From contig NZ_JASKUT010000002.1 of assembly GCF_030167925.1 (NCBI RefSeq), forward strand, positions 930,001 through 994,000: a DNA stretch of 64,000 nt. The letters run 5' to 3'. Of the stretch, positions 34,701-42,745 are shown piece after piece. The DNA comes from Paenibacillus silviterrae (GTDB lineage Bacteria > Bacillota > Bacilli > Paenibacillales > NBRC-103111). The first letter of the stretch is position 1, and each line of letters starts with the position of its first letter. The notes under the pieces were generated by a model. The model saw only the letters and a program-made list of their open reading frames with translations. It did not search any database and had not been told where the DNA came from. A program made the position numbers and the translations under genes.

Positions 34701-35861
34701 TTTCTCGAGCGCTTTCTCGAGAGGAGATGCCTGCGCACCGTCGATGGCCAAGATCATACCTTCGGTCGAGCCCGTTGCCGAGCCGATCAATGTACGTTCC
34801 CCCGTCAGTACATTATCATGCTTTACATTCAGTGAAGGGCTCTGTTCGTTGCCGGCCAATGCTATTGTACGCGGCGGGGTCGATACCACATTCGTGCCGT
34901 CCGAGGCTGAAAAATAGTACTCCAGCGTCGGACTCGCGAACCATTCCATCATCTCGAGCGAGTGGCGGAATCGTCCGTCCGCGCTGCGGGCAATGAGAAC
35001 TTTCTTGAAATCTGTCGTCTTGTTTGTTTTATAATGCAGTGCAACGCTGGCGAGCAAGCGGTCATCACTTGCCTCCGCAGTAAGCTCGATCGGCTGAATC
35101 AGATCGATTCCCATCAAATTCGAGATATCCCGAATCGTCGGAGCTTTCGAGTCAGGCATCGTTTGAACTGGCTCTGCGGGAGCTTGCCCCGGAGATAAGG
35201 TGCCCGGCGAAGCCGGCATACTTTTGGCACTGACCATCTGCATATCGAGGCTGCCCGGCGCCGGAGCTCCATACACAATGCCCATATCCGTCTGCGTGTC
35301 CAATACCCCTTGGTTATAGCTGGCCCGGACGATATCTTGTCCCGTGTTTGTGGCTACTACGATCGTACGCTCCCGCAAATTGTTTAAACCGCCCGGTATA
35401 CGGACAATATCCCTGTTCTCAACCAAGGAGGTACCGAAATGAGTGTTAAAATCCGCCACGGTCTTCGACTCCCCAGCCGCCGTCACCGCCCAGAACACCA
35501 TGGCCTGCCCTGGTTGGATGATAATGGTTTCATTGGTATAGGGTCGCCAGAACAGATCGTTCCCCGGTTCCCCGGGGTAGCGGTAGAGAATGGAATAATC
35601 CTTAAAATCGATCGGCTGATCGCTGTTATTGTATACTTCAACATATTCGAAGGGATCCTCCCCGCTCACATCTCCACCGGAGTCGGGGACTAGCTCGGTA
35701 ATTAACATGGACGGCAAAGAACTCGTAACGATTGACGAAGCGGCTGATACCTGAGTACTCAAAGGTATCACGGTACCCGCAGCCAAGACGGACACCATCA
35801 AACAGGTGAAACAGCGAGTTAACATTGATTTTCTCAAGGCATTTCTCATCTCCTTATTCAT
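31788..35861 (-). CDS. Giant secreted metallophosphoesterase (LTD - MPE - FN3 - FIMAH)
   Basis: About 1,357 residues, exported. After the signal peptide comes a lamin-tail domain (about 45-190; ITELVPDSGGD, FEYVEVYNNSDQPIDF), then Ig-like sandwiches, then a calcineurin-like phosphoesterase (about 850-1110) with DTQIY, HIGDIVNSAG, AGNHDVF and SGHFTGSA as metal-site motifs. A fibronectin type III domain (ATSAELLWNPI, TTYTFHITAV) follows, then a C-terminal helical FIMAH-like domain (about 1275-1355). Start is uncertain: the frame opens at 35918, AAAGGAG lies only 2 bases before ATG 35906, and AAGGAG precedes TTG 35837; ATG 35861 gives an acceptable signal peptide. Likely surface phosphatase or nucleotidase. 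A ROK-operator-like sequence lies just upstream. Confidence 0.85.
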   Translation of the reverse strand: MNKEMRNALRKSMLTRCFTCLMVSVLAAGTVIPLSTQVSAASSIVTSSLPSMLITELVPDSGGDVSGEDPFEYVEVYNNSDQPIDFKDYSILYRYPGEPGNDLFWRPYTNETIIIQPGQAMVFWAVTAAGESKTVADFNTHFGTSLVENRDIVRIPGGLNNLRERTIVVATNTGQDIVRASYNQGVLDTQTDMGIVYGAPAPGSLDMQMVSAKSMPASPGTLSPGQAPAEPVQTMPDSKAPTIRDISNLMGIDLIQPIELTAEASDDRLLASVALHYKTNKTTDFKKVLIARSADGRFRHSLEMMEWFASPTLEYYFSASDGTNVVSTPPRTIALAGNEQSPSLNVKHDNVLTGERTLIGSATGSTEGMILAIDGAQASPLEKALEKTAYFVFEADDIDKGQNVITMGSETLHLIPFATSDYKTIVVPVRPELFRYGQSNAIAIRAGSVTRPYYENQPEPGLDDFNIRNVRLVLADGTVLRDPKYANPATVLDMGDNGRFLPIVYFNFAIPAAYWKGTAYRWNTLAVPDGRHTVEAVMPDGGRVAANVIVDNQGPVFTTNMVNGSAYKGAFVIQAHATDAATAVASFEATLDGIAIQLPYATSSAGLSPGEHVLTLKAADLAGKSSEQTIRFTTSEEHPLQPVLVKPVDQAEDVATEAVLQVSVSDPTGDPLQVGFYQGKRLNAADSRVTVYSHAADVEPPLSLSLPGENQLTGQDKSAIGASDNQYFTSDATEQFPYQRFAVEVGNGTGAGDLIELRWEGHSLKGRKVGLYAWNFAAGRWDSLSSVVASSEEDFTLSASFDAGDYARDGMVQALVQDEIPRRDQYDFTIGWLPDTQIYAEILPEYFESQVNFLRDAKESMNIQYVAHIGDIVNSAGIEGQWERADRFMKVLEQADIPYGVVAGNHDVFDGGATSEPNYSAFSKWFGASRFENKPFYGESYKDNRGHYDLISASGNDFIFVYMGWGVNDEDMAWMNGVLKQHPDRKAVVVVHEYLQNNAARSATGNKIYQGVVVPNPNVVMVLSGHFTGSALRTDQIDDNKDGKPDRKVYQMLNDYQGIPNGGDGYLKLLHFDTESDTVYVNTYSPMLEDYNYYEPSKDEFTLSLELAPQLKRVATDLFEVKVYSNEQIGMVQANSGMYAEVVWNGLKGSQMYEWFALAKDGFGGTTYSDIWSFRTRLTVPAPELLNVRKVTATSAELLWNPIQASDGSSVTYLVYGTHGTTASVTDSVYSVTGLQPDTTYTFHITAVHPSGISSSPSAPVTFTTLINLAALQEGVQRFVSDGKLQHPLSKQLEQMLLQAEHHEQKGQRDQAGKKLEDFLKHLNNHGQDKHITPDAMQWLILKSQALKQIWQGQYNP

Positions 35862-35928
35862 TTGCTTACGGCAAAGTAATCGAAAATATAAAATGCTTTC
35901 TTCCATGACTCCTTTCATTTTATTTATC

Positions 35929-35946
35929 CAATTGATTTATTTATTA
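35929..35946 (-). promoter_or_regulatory. Candidate ROK operator, site C (metallophosphoesterase upstream region)
   Basis: CAATTGATTTATTTATTA here against CAATTGATTTATTAATTA at site A (from 30269): one difference in 18 bases. It lies within ~90 bases of the possible starts of the secreted phosphoesterase, suggesting joint control with the ABC operon. Confidence 0.5.
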
Positions 35947-36047
35947 CAAAATTATATATTCGTTCCATGTAATTATTTTCCTGCAATCCATATATTAAAA
36001 ATTTATGGAGCCCTTCGGGCGTCAGGCCCGTCTTGCGTGAAGCAATG

Positions 36048-36088
36048 AAAAAAAGAGCTCAAATCCTCTTGGGAAGAGCTCCTTATTT
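36048..36088 (-). terminator. Terminator behind the GntR gene fragment
   Basis: GAGCTC arms flank a 22-base region containing AAATCCTCTTGGG; on the minus strand the structure ends in GAGCTCTTTTTTTC. It lies 20 bases past the fragment's stop codon. A UUCG-type mini hairpin GCCCTTCGGGC sits nearby at about 36008-36019. Confidence 0.6.
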
Positions 36089-36109
36089 CCGTTGTAACCA
36101 TTCAACTTC

Positions 36110-36327
36110 TTAAACATCATAATCCACGATGTATTGCTGCATTTCCGTATAATAATATCCTTCGCTGAATTCGATAAGCTCCCCTGTATCGTCATAGGAA
36201 TACCATGTGCGCTTTAATAACGGTATAGAACTCTCCACAAGCAAGGTATGCGCCACATAGGAAGGAGCCAAAGCAACGGTGAATTGATCCCGAAACTTTG
36301 CCAAGGGAACGTCCTTTTCCTCAAGCA
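36110..36327 (-). pseudogene. 3' fragment of a GntR/UTRA regulator, near-duplicate of the 7.2-kb gene
   Basis: The last ~72 codons of the UTRA domain, from LEEKDVPLAKFRDQFTVAL to QQYIVDYDV and the same TAA. It differs from the intact regulator (7737-7955) at about a dozen bases over ~216, roughly 94% identity by eye. Similarity stops abruptly at the 5' side, and there is no DNA-binding domain, start codon context or ribosome site, so it cannot be a working regulator. Sequence downstream of the stop is unrelated, so the duplicated unit ended at the stop codon. Confidence 0.85.
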
Positions 36328-36331
36328 TCAA

Positions 36332-37030
36332 CAGCGAATATCAGAGCAGTAATACCTGGCACGAAAAAGCGGTTTTTGTTGAATGATGGAGTCGCTCAGC
36401 ATACAGCTGGCCAGCCCATTTTACTTTTGGTATTGTTAAAATGAATGTAAATGCTTTATACTTTTCCATTACAGAACCAGCCTACCTTCGGTTATTATTG
36501 TTAATAAGATAAACGGGCTAATTGTTAACTTAAAAACCTGAATAGGTCAAGTACTAGCCACTATGGAACTACATCCTGCTAGATTAGCATAGCGTAATAT
36601 TCAAAGTACGTACAACAGGGTTTTGAAAAGGATTATTTACTTACAACGACTACTCATACATGCCTCGAACAAACAATGATCACGAGCGATTCTACCGGCG
36701 AGCCGGTTAGAATTATCGATTACTTCGACGCGGGTTGGCGCCGTTCCTTCAATAACACCTATCGGAGAAGGTTGTTCTGTGGGCAATGTTTTGGGTAAAC
36801 CATTGAATAAAAAACAGGTAATGCTTGGGGTTTAATCCGAATCGGACTTCGTAGGATATGTAAAAAACATGCCCGGGACAGATCCCGGATATGTCATGTT
36901 CTGTCGTATTCCATTTACTATAAAAGTGTTATAATGGTAGTATATACCCAAAATATTAAAGTAGAAGAAGATCTATTGAAGCTTAGAAACGCAAAGATGC
37001 GGTTCAGATAAGTAACTTTAGAACACTATA
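36332..37030. other. Gene-poor stretch, no supported gene
   Basis: No convincing frame on either strand. It has a stem-loop at about 36868-36893 (ACATGCCCGGGA with TCCCGGATATGT, two mismatches), which on the minus strand runs into TGTTTTTTAC and looks like an orphan terminator, and a TATAAT (36930-36935) that may be the -10 of the zinc-ribbon gene. Short protein-like snippets such as STGEPVRIIDYFDAGW near 36687 could be remnants. Confidence 0.4.
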
Positions 37031-37046
37031 TCATGAGGTGATTACT

Positions 37047-37712
37047 TTGCAGCAATTCGTTAGAACAGTGAATACAACAGAAGCATTCAGAATGAAAATG
37101 GATCAACTTCAATTGGAATATGAGCGCAAAATAGAGCCACTAAACTCAAAAATTGAAGCATTGCGTACCGAGATCAAGAGTCTTAACAATGTCGGAGTCG
37201 GTGCCGGTCTTGGCGGCGGCGTTGTACGATTCATTGGGACAGGTATCTCCGTGATCTTTGGAATACTATTTATTATCTGTATTATTATGTTGTTTGTGGA
37301 ACCCCCTAATGGTGATTCAGAAGCATTCTTAATCGTTGGTGGTGTTTTAGTGGTTTTAATTATAGGCTTAAGCGTTCGCCATCGAGGCGTTTCTATAATT
37401 AATAAAGCTGAAGCGAGAGCAGCAGAGGCTGAAAATAAACAAGCACAATTAAAAGCTGAAGTCATAGAGCTTGAAAAATTAATACAAGAACATCATGACA
37501 AACTACAAGAAGAGCTCACAGTACAAGAAACAATATATCAGCAACATATGCTAAATCAACAACAATTAATCGAGCAAGAAGTACATACAATAAATCAATC
37601 TGCTGCAGCTACTGACGATAATAAAGAATGTCCGCAATGTGCCGAGACGATTAAAGCTAAAGCAAAAATTTGTAGATTTTGTAATTATAAATTTGATTTT
37701 ATTGAAGTATAA
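37047..37712 (+). CDS. Coiled-coil membrane protein with C-terminal zinc ribbon
   Basis: A 221-residue protein of unknown function. An N-terminal coiled coil (about 5-50), two membrane helices (about 65-85 and 92-110), a second long coiled coil (about 120-185), then a cytoplasmic zinc ribbon CPQCAETIKAKAKICRFC of the UPF0547 type. TTG at 37047 (MQQFVRTV) is preferred over GTG at 37038 because TGAGGTGAT precedes it by 5-7 bases and contains the GTG. It is a single-gene unit with its own terminator. Confidence 0.75.
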   Translation: MQQFVRTVNTTEAFRMKMDQLQLEYERKIEPLNSKIEALRTEIKSLNNVGVGAGLGGGVVRFIGTGISVIFGILFIICIIMLFVEPPNGDSEAFLIVGGVLVVLIIGLSVRHRGVSIINKAEARAAEAENKQAQLKAEVIELEKLIQEHHDKLQEELTVQETIYQQHMLNQQQLIEQEVHTINQSAAATDDNKECPQCAETIKAKAKICRFCNYKFDFIEV

Positions 37713-37816
37713 TGTGATGCGTCTTTAAACAAGTTTACATTCGTTAATATAAGTCACGAACATAATCTTTAATATTAATTCAAAAAAGGTTTGAATTTAC
37801 TTTAAAATAATGTATT

Positions 37817-37846
37817 GGGCACTCTTAAATTGAGTGCCCTTCTTTC
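37817..37846 (+). terminator. Terminator of the zinc-ribbon gene
   Basis: Perfect 8-bp stem GGGCACTC / GAGTGCCC (37817-37824 with 37832-37839) followed by TTCTTTC. Confidence 0.82.
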
Positions 37847-38060
37847 GGAATCGCAGCTTTGTGCCAGGTTGCATTGCTGACCACGTCTTAAAGAATGCTA
37901 TGTTCTCAGTTGCTCACGAAAAAACCGGAGAAATATGACCTTTTTTAGTCAATCCGTATTTACAAATGGCATTACTAAGATTTTTATTATCTACCTCGTT
38001 GTATGAAATTTCAAACCGATAATTATCGCTGTTTCGAGGTATCCATCATCACATCTACCA

Positions 38061-38226
38061 TTACTTATTCTCGTACATTGTTCCTGCGAGTACAGCTCCC
38101 GCTGAAGTGACTGTTCCGGCTATTGCGGTGCCCACTGGCGTAGCTGCAGCGGCTCCAATAGCATAGCTTGAGGCGGTTGCAAATTGCTGTATCCCGTGCA
38201 ACTGATTTGGCCGCTTCTTTTACTGT
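38061..38226 (-). pseudogene. Frameshifted Ala/Gly-rich small gene fragment
   Basis: One frame reads TVKEAAKSVARDTA and, after a frame change, another continues FATASSYAIGAAAATPVG and on to GAVLAGTMYENK with a TAA stop (38061-38063). The second part is a hydrophobic Ala/Gly helix such as is found in small membrane proteins or bacteriocin-like peptides. It lies just past the chemoreceptor terminator with no start visible. Family not recognised. The rest of the 37850-38286 gap has no supported gene. Confidence 0.35.
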
Positions 38227-38228
38227 TG

Positions 38229-38273
38229 AGAAAAAAAAGGATTCAGGGGGGATTCCTTTGAATCCTTTTTTTC
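38229..38273 (-). terminator. Bidirectional terminator of the chemoreceptor gene
   Basis: AAAAAAAGGATTCA pairs with TGAATCCTTTTTTT around a 14-base loop, giving A and T runs on both sides. It ends 14 bases past the chemoreceptor stop. Confidence 0.88.
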
Positions 38274-38286
38274 GTTGTTTGAAACT

Positions 38287-39972
38287 TTATACTTTAAATT
38301 TAATAATTTGACTTTGTAATTGTTCTGCCATTTGGGATAAGGAAGAAGCAAAGGAGTAAACTTCTTCCATAGAGGCCAATTGCTCCTCCGTGGAGGCAGA
38401 TACCTGTTGGATGCCCAATGCGGATTCCTCAACTATATTTGAAATGAATTTCATGGAATTAGCAACCTGTTCCGTACTAGCAGACATTTGTTCCGCAGCC
38501 GCTGCTACTTCTTGAATTTGAGTTAACACCTTTTGTACTGATTGTTCGATATGCTGAAACGATGTTCCTGCCGTATTTACTACGTGAATTCCTTCGTCTA
38601 CTTCTTTAATTCCAGCTCCCATAGATTTCATAGCTGCATGTGTTTCTTGTTGAATCGATGATACAAGGTCAGTAATCTGTTGGGAAGACTGGGACGATTG
38701 TTCGGCGAGCTTTCGAATTTCACTTGCTACTACCTCAAATCCTCTCCCTTGCTCCCCTGCCCGTGCTGCTTCAATTGAAGCGTTTAATGCCAGCAAATTC
38801 GTTTGTGCCGCTATATCTGAAATTATACTAACAGTTTCGCCAATATCTTGGGATCGTGTTTCCAATCCACTTATTACTTCCGATAAATCTTCAATAGTTC
38901 GATGTATAGAATTCATTTGAATAATAACGCGTTGAATTGCTTGATTACCCTCAAATGACTTTTCTGCGGCTTCTAAGGCAGACGATGAGACGCTTTGCGC
39001 ATTTGCTGCAATTTGTTGTGTACCTGCTGACATTTCATTCACTGCTTGTACACTTTCTTTTACGCTTTGAACTTGTTTGTCGGACCCAGCAGCGACTTCC
39101 TGAATGGCAGAAGCAATTTGTTCAGTGGCAACGTTCGTCTGCTGGGCGCTCGCAGTCAACTCTTCCGAGGAAGCTGCTACATGTTCAGCACTAGTATTGG
39201 TTTGAGCGATTAGTTCTCGAAGGTTACTAACCATTTGATTGAAGGACTTGGCTAGTTCACCGACCTCATCCCGATTTTTCACTTTAATTTCCTTGAGTGT
39301 TAGATCACCTAAAGCAATTTGTTTCGCTGCATTTGCTATCAGAACAATTGGTTTGGAAATTATTCTAGAAATAAAGAAACCAATAATGAGAGCCGTTATA
39401 AATGCGATTACACTAATAACCAAAATTATTCTCTTAATGGATTCAACCATCACCGAGTTTTCTGAACTACCCTCATCCACTAACTTTTGTTGCCCGTCGG
39501 CAATTCGCTTTGATAGGCCCTCCATATCGCGACCAATCAAAATCACCCCAGACGAAGCTTTTAATGCAACTTCCTTATTTGTTCCCATTAAATTAATAAC
39601 TTGGTCGGCATCTTTTTTAAATTGTTGATTAATTTCATTTAATTTGTTTATGTCGTTTTTGTCTTCATCACGCTGTACTAAGATCAACGTGGAGCTTATG
39701 AGTTCTGCAAGGTTGTTATTAGCTTGATAAAACCTGTCCAACCCATCTTTATTCTGGTTTAACAGATAATCACGTAAACTGCTCATCTGTTGCAGAGCTT
39801 CTGCCCTCATATCTTTAGAATGTGATAAAATTTTTTCCCGCCTATCAACCAAATCTGTATAAGAATCATCGATTTTTTGTAGATAAGTATAAGATAGAGC
39901 ACTAATAAGCCCTAAAAAAAGTGCTATAATTAAAAATCCAGTTATCATTTTATTACCGATAGTAAATTTCAT
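38287..39972 (-). CDS. Methyl-accepting chemotaxis protein (4-helix-bundle sensor)
   Basis: A 561-residue receptor. TM1 at about 10-30, an extracellular four-helix-bundle MCP sensor (about 32-185), TM2 at about 187-208, a HAMP domain (about 210-262; ISKPIVLIANAAKQIALGD) and a long signalling domain with the hairpin tip around IAAQTNLLALNASIEAARAGEQG. ATG at 39972 with AAAAGAGGTG upstream is used; the annotated frame extends 14 codons more without a ribosome site. Lies downstream of an HD-GYP gene on the same strand. Confidence 0.93.
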   Translation of the reverse strand: MKFTIGNKMITGFLIIALFLGLISALSYTYLQKIDDSYTDLVDRREKILSHSKDMRAEALQQMSSLRDYLLNQNKDGLDRFYQANNNLAELISSTLILVQRDEDKNDINKLNEINQQFKKDADQVINLMGTNKEVALKASSGVILIGRDMEGLSKRIADGQQKLVDEGSSENSVMVESIKRIILVISVIAFITALIIGFFISRIISKPIVLIANAAKQIALGDLTLKEIKVKNRDEVGELAKSFNQMVSNLRELIAQTNTSAEHVAASSEELTASAQQTNVATEQIASAIQEVAAGSDKQVQSVKESVQAVNEMSAGTQQIAANAQSVSSSALEAAEKSFEGNQAIQRVIIQMNSIHRTIEDLSEVISGLETRSQDIGETVSIISDIAAQTNLLALNASIEAARAGEQGRGFEVVASEIRKLAEQSSQSSQQITDLVSSIQQETHAAMKSMGAGIKEVDEGIHVVNTAGTSFQHIEQSVQKVLTQIQEVAAAAEQMSASTEQVANSMKFISNIVEESALGIQQVSASTEEQLASMEEVYSFASSLSQMAEQLQSQIIKFKV

Positions 39973-40073
39973 CTGAAAACACCTCTTTTTTGTTTTTTCT
40001 ACACAGTTCGGCATTACACACGTAATTTTAGTTTGGACAAGACTAGAAAATGTAAGTTGGTTATTTATGTAAA

Positions 40074-40790
40074 CTAATTGTAACTACTAAAAGTAGTACT
40101 AAATGGGTCCAGTACTTCGTCGGACAAGCGTATAAACAGGTCAACATAATGCTTATCAAATTGCCCATTGCTATGCAGAAGCAGTTCGCTTTTAGCTTCA
40201 CGTAACGATAATCCCCTTCGATAGGGGCGGTCAGACACCATGCAGTCAAACGAATCGATAATCGCGCAAACTTTAGCGAAATCGGGGATGTTATTACCAC
40301 CCAACCCATAGGGATAACCTTCCCCATTCCACCTTTCATGGTGAAATTTAATGATCTCGATAATTTCCTTGTCAATATCTCCGCGTTTCTCCATCCATTC
40401 GGCCCCCAATAAAGAATGACTTTTCATTATATTCCATTCGTCTCTGGTCAACGATGAATTTTTGTTCAAAATTTCGTTGGGAATAAATATTTTTCCGATG
40501 TCATGCAGGTAACAACCGTATATCAACAAGCGAGTTTGTATCTCGCTCAACTTTATTTCGGATGCCATATGTCTGGCCAACCGGCCCACTCGTAGAGAAT
40601 GTTCGTATGTATTCATATCTTTTTTCTGCAAGCGATTCAGTTCTTCCGTAAGCCACAGTGCGCATAGATTCCTCTCCAAGTAATAAAAAATGGAATGATA
40701 CCTCCCTAACACGTATTGGTATTCGTACAAAAAAACTAATTTGTCATGGTTAATGTTGCTTAACGCGATCCTAACTATTTCAAAAGCCAC
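40074..40790 (-). CDS. HD-GYP domain protein (probable cyclic-di-GMP phosphodiesterase)
   Basis: About 238 residues. HD-GYP domain from about 60 to 230 with YEHSLRVGRLA, HDIGKIFIP and HHERWNGEGYPYGL; the last is the GYP signature, with Asn in place of the common Asp in HExxDGxGYP. The family hydrolyses cyclic-di-GMP. The N-terminal 55 residues are unassigned. The best start is GTG at 40790, which lies inside the decayed cheA fragment, so the gene may have been fused to or truncated by it. Confidence 0.8.
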   Translation of the reverse strand: MAFEIVRIALSNINHDKLVFLYEYQYVLGRYHSIFYYLERNLCALWLTEELNRLQKKDMNTYEHSLRVGRLARHMASEIKLSEIQTRLLIYGCYLHDIGKIFIPNEILNKNSSLTRDEWNIMKSHSLLGAEWMEKRGDIDKEIIEIIKFHHERWNGEGYPYGLGGNNIPDFAKVCAIIDSFDCMVSDRPYRRGLSLREAKSELLLHSNGQFDKHYVDLFIRLSDEVLDPFSTTFSSYN

Positions 40791-41039
40791 TGTTGAACCA
40801 CCACAGCGATTTGTGCTAGAGAGGTTTGTTTTTCGACCGCTCCGATCTCCGTATCATGTGCGATCTCAGCAATATCGTTGTAGATCATCACCGCCGATGA
40901 GCCCTTTATTGTATTGCATTACGCGGAAGATTTGATGAATTTGATCTTCTGTCATCTTTCCTAACCGCTCTATTTCAAGAATGATCTGCTCCAACTGTTC
41001 TATGAGCTGATACGACTCATACAAGAACATCTTTAGCAT
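40775..41039 (-). pseudogene. cheA: cheA fragment (Hpt domain) with one-base frameshift
   Basis: From ATG 41039 the frame reads MLKMFLYESYQLIEQLEQII to QIFRVMQ, the start of the CheA phosphotransfer domain, then leaves frame. The +1 frame continues TIKGSSAVMIYNDIAEIAHDTE, the conserved part around the phosphoacceptor region. The break is explained by one extra A: ATGCAATACAATAAAG in place of ATGCATACAATAAAG, which would read MHTIK. After about residue 75 CheA similarity ends and a TAG follows at 40775-40777. The rest of cheA is absent. Confidence 0.78.
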
Positions 41040-41292
41040 TGGTTCCCGTTTTCCTTTGCCCATCATCCAGGTAGGTCGCCTCTAACTTTCTTTGGTAAGT
41101 CTACGTATAGGGCGTTACACTTTATTTTTTAAAGCCATCAAGTGCATCTATATGAATTGTTTTCATTTACACTAAATTGATGAAGGATGTTCCCACAGAA
41201 ACTAGCGGTCCTTCGAAAAACTCGGGAAAATATGAACGATAGTGCCGTTCTGCCCTCCGATAATTTAACTTCGTTAACTACAGCGATGTCTA

Positions 41293-41523
41293 TCATTCTC
41301 TCATTGCTTTATCTAAGCCGATGTCATGAAAAGTTGCCACCAACCTGAGTTCTTCAGATCGTTTTCTATTAGAAAGCCACTTCCCGATCATATTCGATAA
41401 AAAGGTGAACCCAACATTATGACGGTAGGCATATTCATCTTTGGTTTGCAATCCAGCTGATATAGTAAACAGATTAGGGGTATCAGCTACTGCTGAAATA
41501 TTTGGGATAATTAATTTCATCAC
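41293..41523 (-). pseudogene. Truncated HD-GYP gene (N-terminal part of HD domain)
   Basis: A 76-codon frame with LFTISAGLQTKDEYAYRHNVGF, LSNMIGKWL and LVATFHDIGLDKAM, typical of the start of an HD-GYP domain up to the HD motif, and then a stop. The GYP half is missing. A second HD-GYP relic or copy near the intact one. Confidence 0.65.
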
Positions 41524-41583
41524 TTCAGTTAATGGGATTTTTTGTATCGTATATACGACGTTATCAATACTCTGAGGTTAATC

Positions 41584-42150
41584 CTAGGGATATCTAATGA
41601 GTTTTATCATATCTAATACCGATTTTTTGTACATATCTACTTGATCCGGATGCTGGTTATAAACATAAGCGATTGCGGAATGTAATGTTATTAATCTTAT
41701 CATCAAAAAAGTTTCGATCTCATTTTCGGGTATTCCAATAAAAGAAAGAGCAGGAGCATAACGTTTTAAAAAGAAGTCATGACATCTTTTCCAAGCTAAC
41801 TCTATATCTGAGGAACCGAAAGCCCTTGACATGACAACTAAGTTAATAATGACAACCTTTTCCTTGAAATAATCGAAACAATAGTCGCATATCATATTCA
41901 TTTCACTTTGGTATTGAATGATATTCTGCGGGATGTCTTGTGGTAGCATTGCAATGATCTCTAGTATAACCGTATTGATGGTATCATTTAAAATCTCGGT
42001 CAACAATTCCTCCTTATTCTTAAAATAAATATAAAAAGTTCCTCTTGCGATTCCGCTGGCATTGTTGATATCATCGATGGACACATTTTCAAAGCCATTT
42101 AGAATAAAAAGTTGAACCGCAGTTTCAATAATTTGATTACGTCTCCTCAC
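41584..42150 (-). CDS. TetR/AcrR-family transcriptional regulator
   Basis: A 188-residue regulator with N-terminal helix-turn-helix IDDINNASGIARGTFYIYFKNKEELL and an all-alpha ligand domain. GTG at 42150 (MRRRNQII) follows TAGGAG by 8 bases and is preferred over TTG 42171. No intact target gene is adjacent; the neighbours are gene fragments. Effector unknown. Confidence 0.88.
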   Translation of the reverse strand: MRRRNQIIETAVQLFILNGFENVSIDDINNASGIARGTFYIYFKNKEELLTEILNDTINTVILEIIAMLPQDIPQNIIQYQSEMNMICDYCFDYFKEKVVIINLVVMSRAFGSSDIELAWKRCHDFFLKRYAPALSFIGIPENEIETFLMIRLITLHSAIAYVYNQHPDQVDMYKKSVLDMIKLIRYP

Positions 42151-42740
42151 AAAAACGACTCCTATCGACAAAAGTCAACATAATTCTCACCAATATATCA
42201 TGACATTTTGTCATAGTCAACGAAGAACAGCCTGTTTGTTCTTACAAACATGTAGTTCAAATGTACCGCTGTTTTCTTTAAAAAACTTTTCAAAAATAAA
42301 CATATAAAAAGGGTATACACAAAAACATCTCATAACGACTTGTGTAGGAGGTGACACATTGTCATCGGGTGACCATCAACCTGCGGGTGAGCGAGGCAGG
42401 GGCTTCTGAGGTACTCAATAGAATCTAATTGAGTCCGCTAAATCATTCAGGGCTTATTTTTAAATGCGAGTTACTTTAATCTCCCTCAGTTCCTCCCTCC
42501 GCTTGCTCCTCGATTATGAGCAGCCCAGTTCACCTTCCATGGTCACATAGCCGCCCCGCGAGAACACATCCCTGAGGCTCGTCGCCGTTATCGTCTTCCC
42601 TGTCCCCGTTTAAAACAGTTTAAAATTTGTTTTATTATTTTCCCCGTGGACTAAGATATTTTATTGCTTCTCTATCAAATACGATCTGCTTACGTTCAGG
42701 AAACCAAGTTACACCAAAGCCGTCTTAAATCTGAACTTTA
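42151..42740. other. Debris region with short coding remnants
   Basis: Two minus-strand snippets look like protein. One, 42635-42724, reads DGFGVTWFPERKQIVFDREA and ends in a stop. The other, 42514-42609, reads TGTGKTITATSLRDVFSRGG and ends GELGCS. Neither has a start. On the plus strand a near-perfect AGGAGGTGA (42346-42354) precedes TTG 42359, opening a 16-codon frame MSSGDHQPAGERGRGF. No family recognised for any. No other gene is visible. Confidence 0.35.
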
Positions 42741-42745
42741 TAGCC

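Noticed and set aside
36862..36893. Riboswitch upstream of the zinc-ribbon gene
   Set aside because: Only a single stem-loop whose T run is on the opposite strand; no known aptamer pattern.
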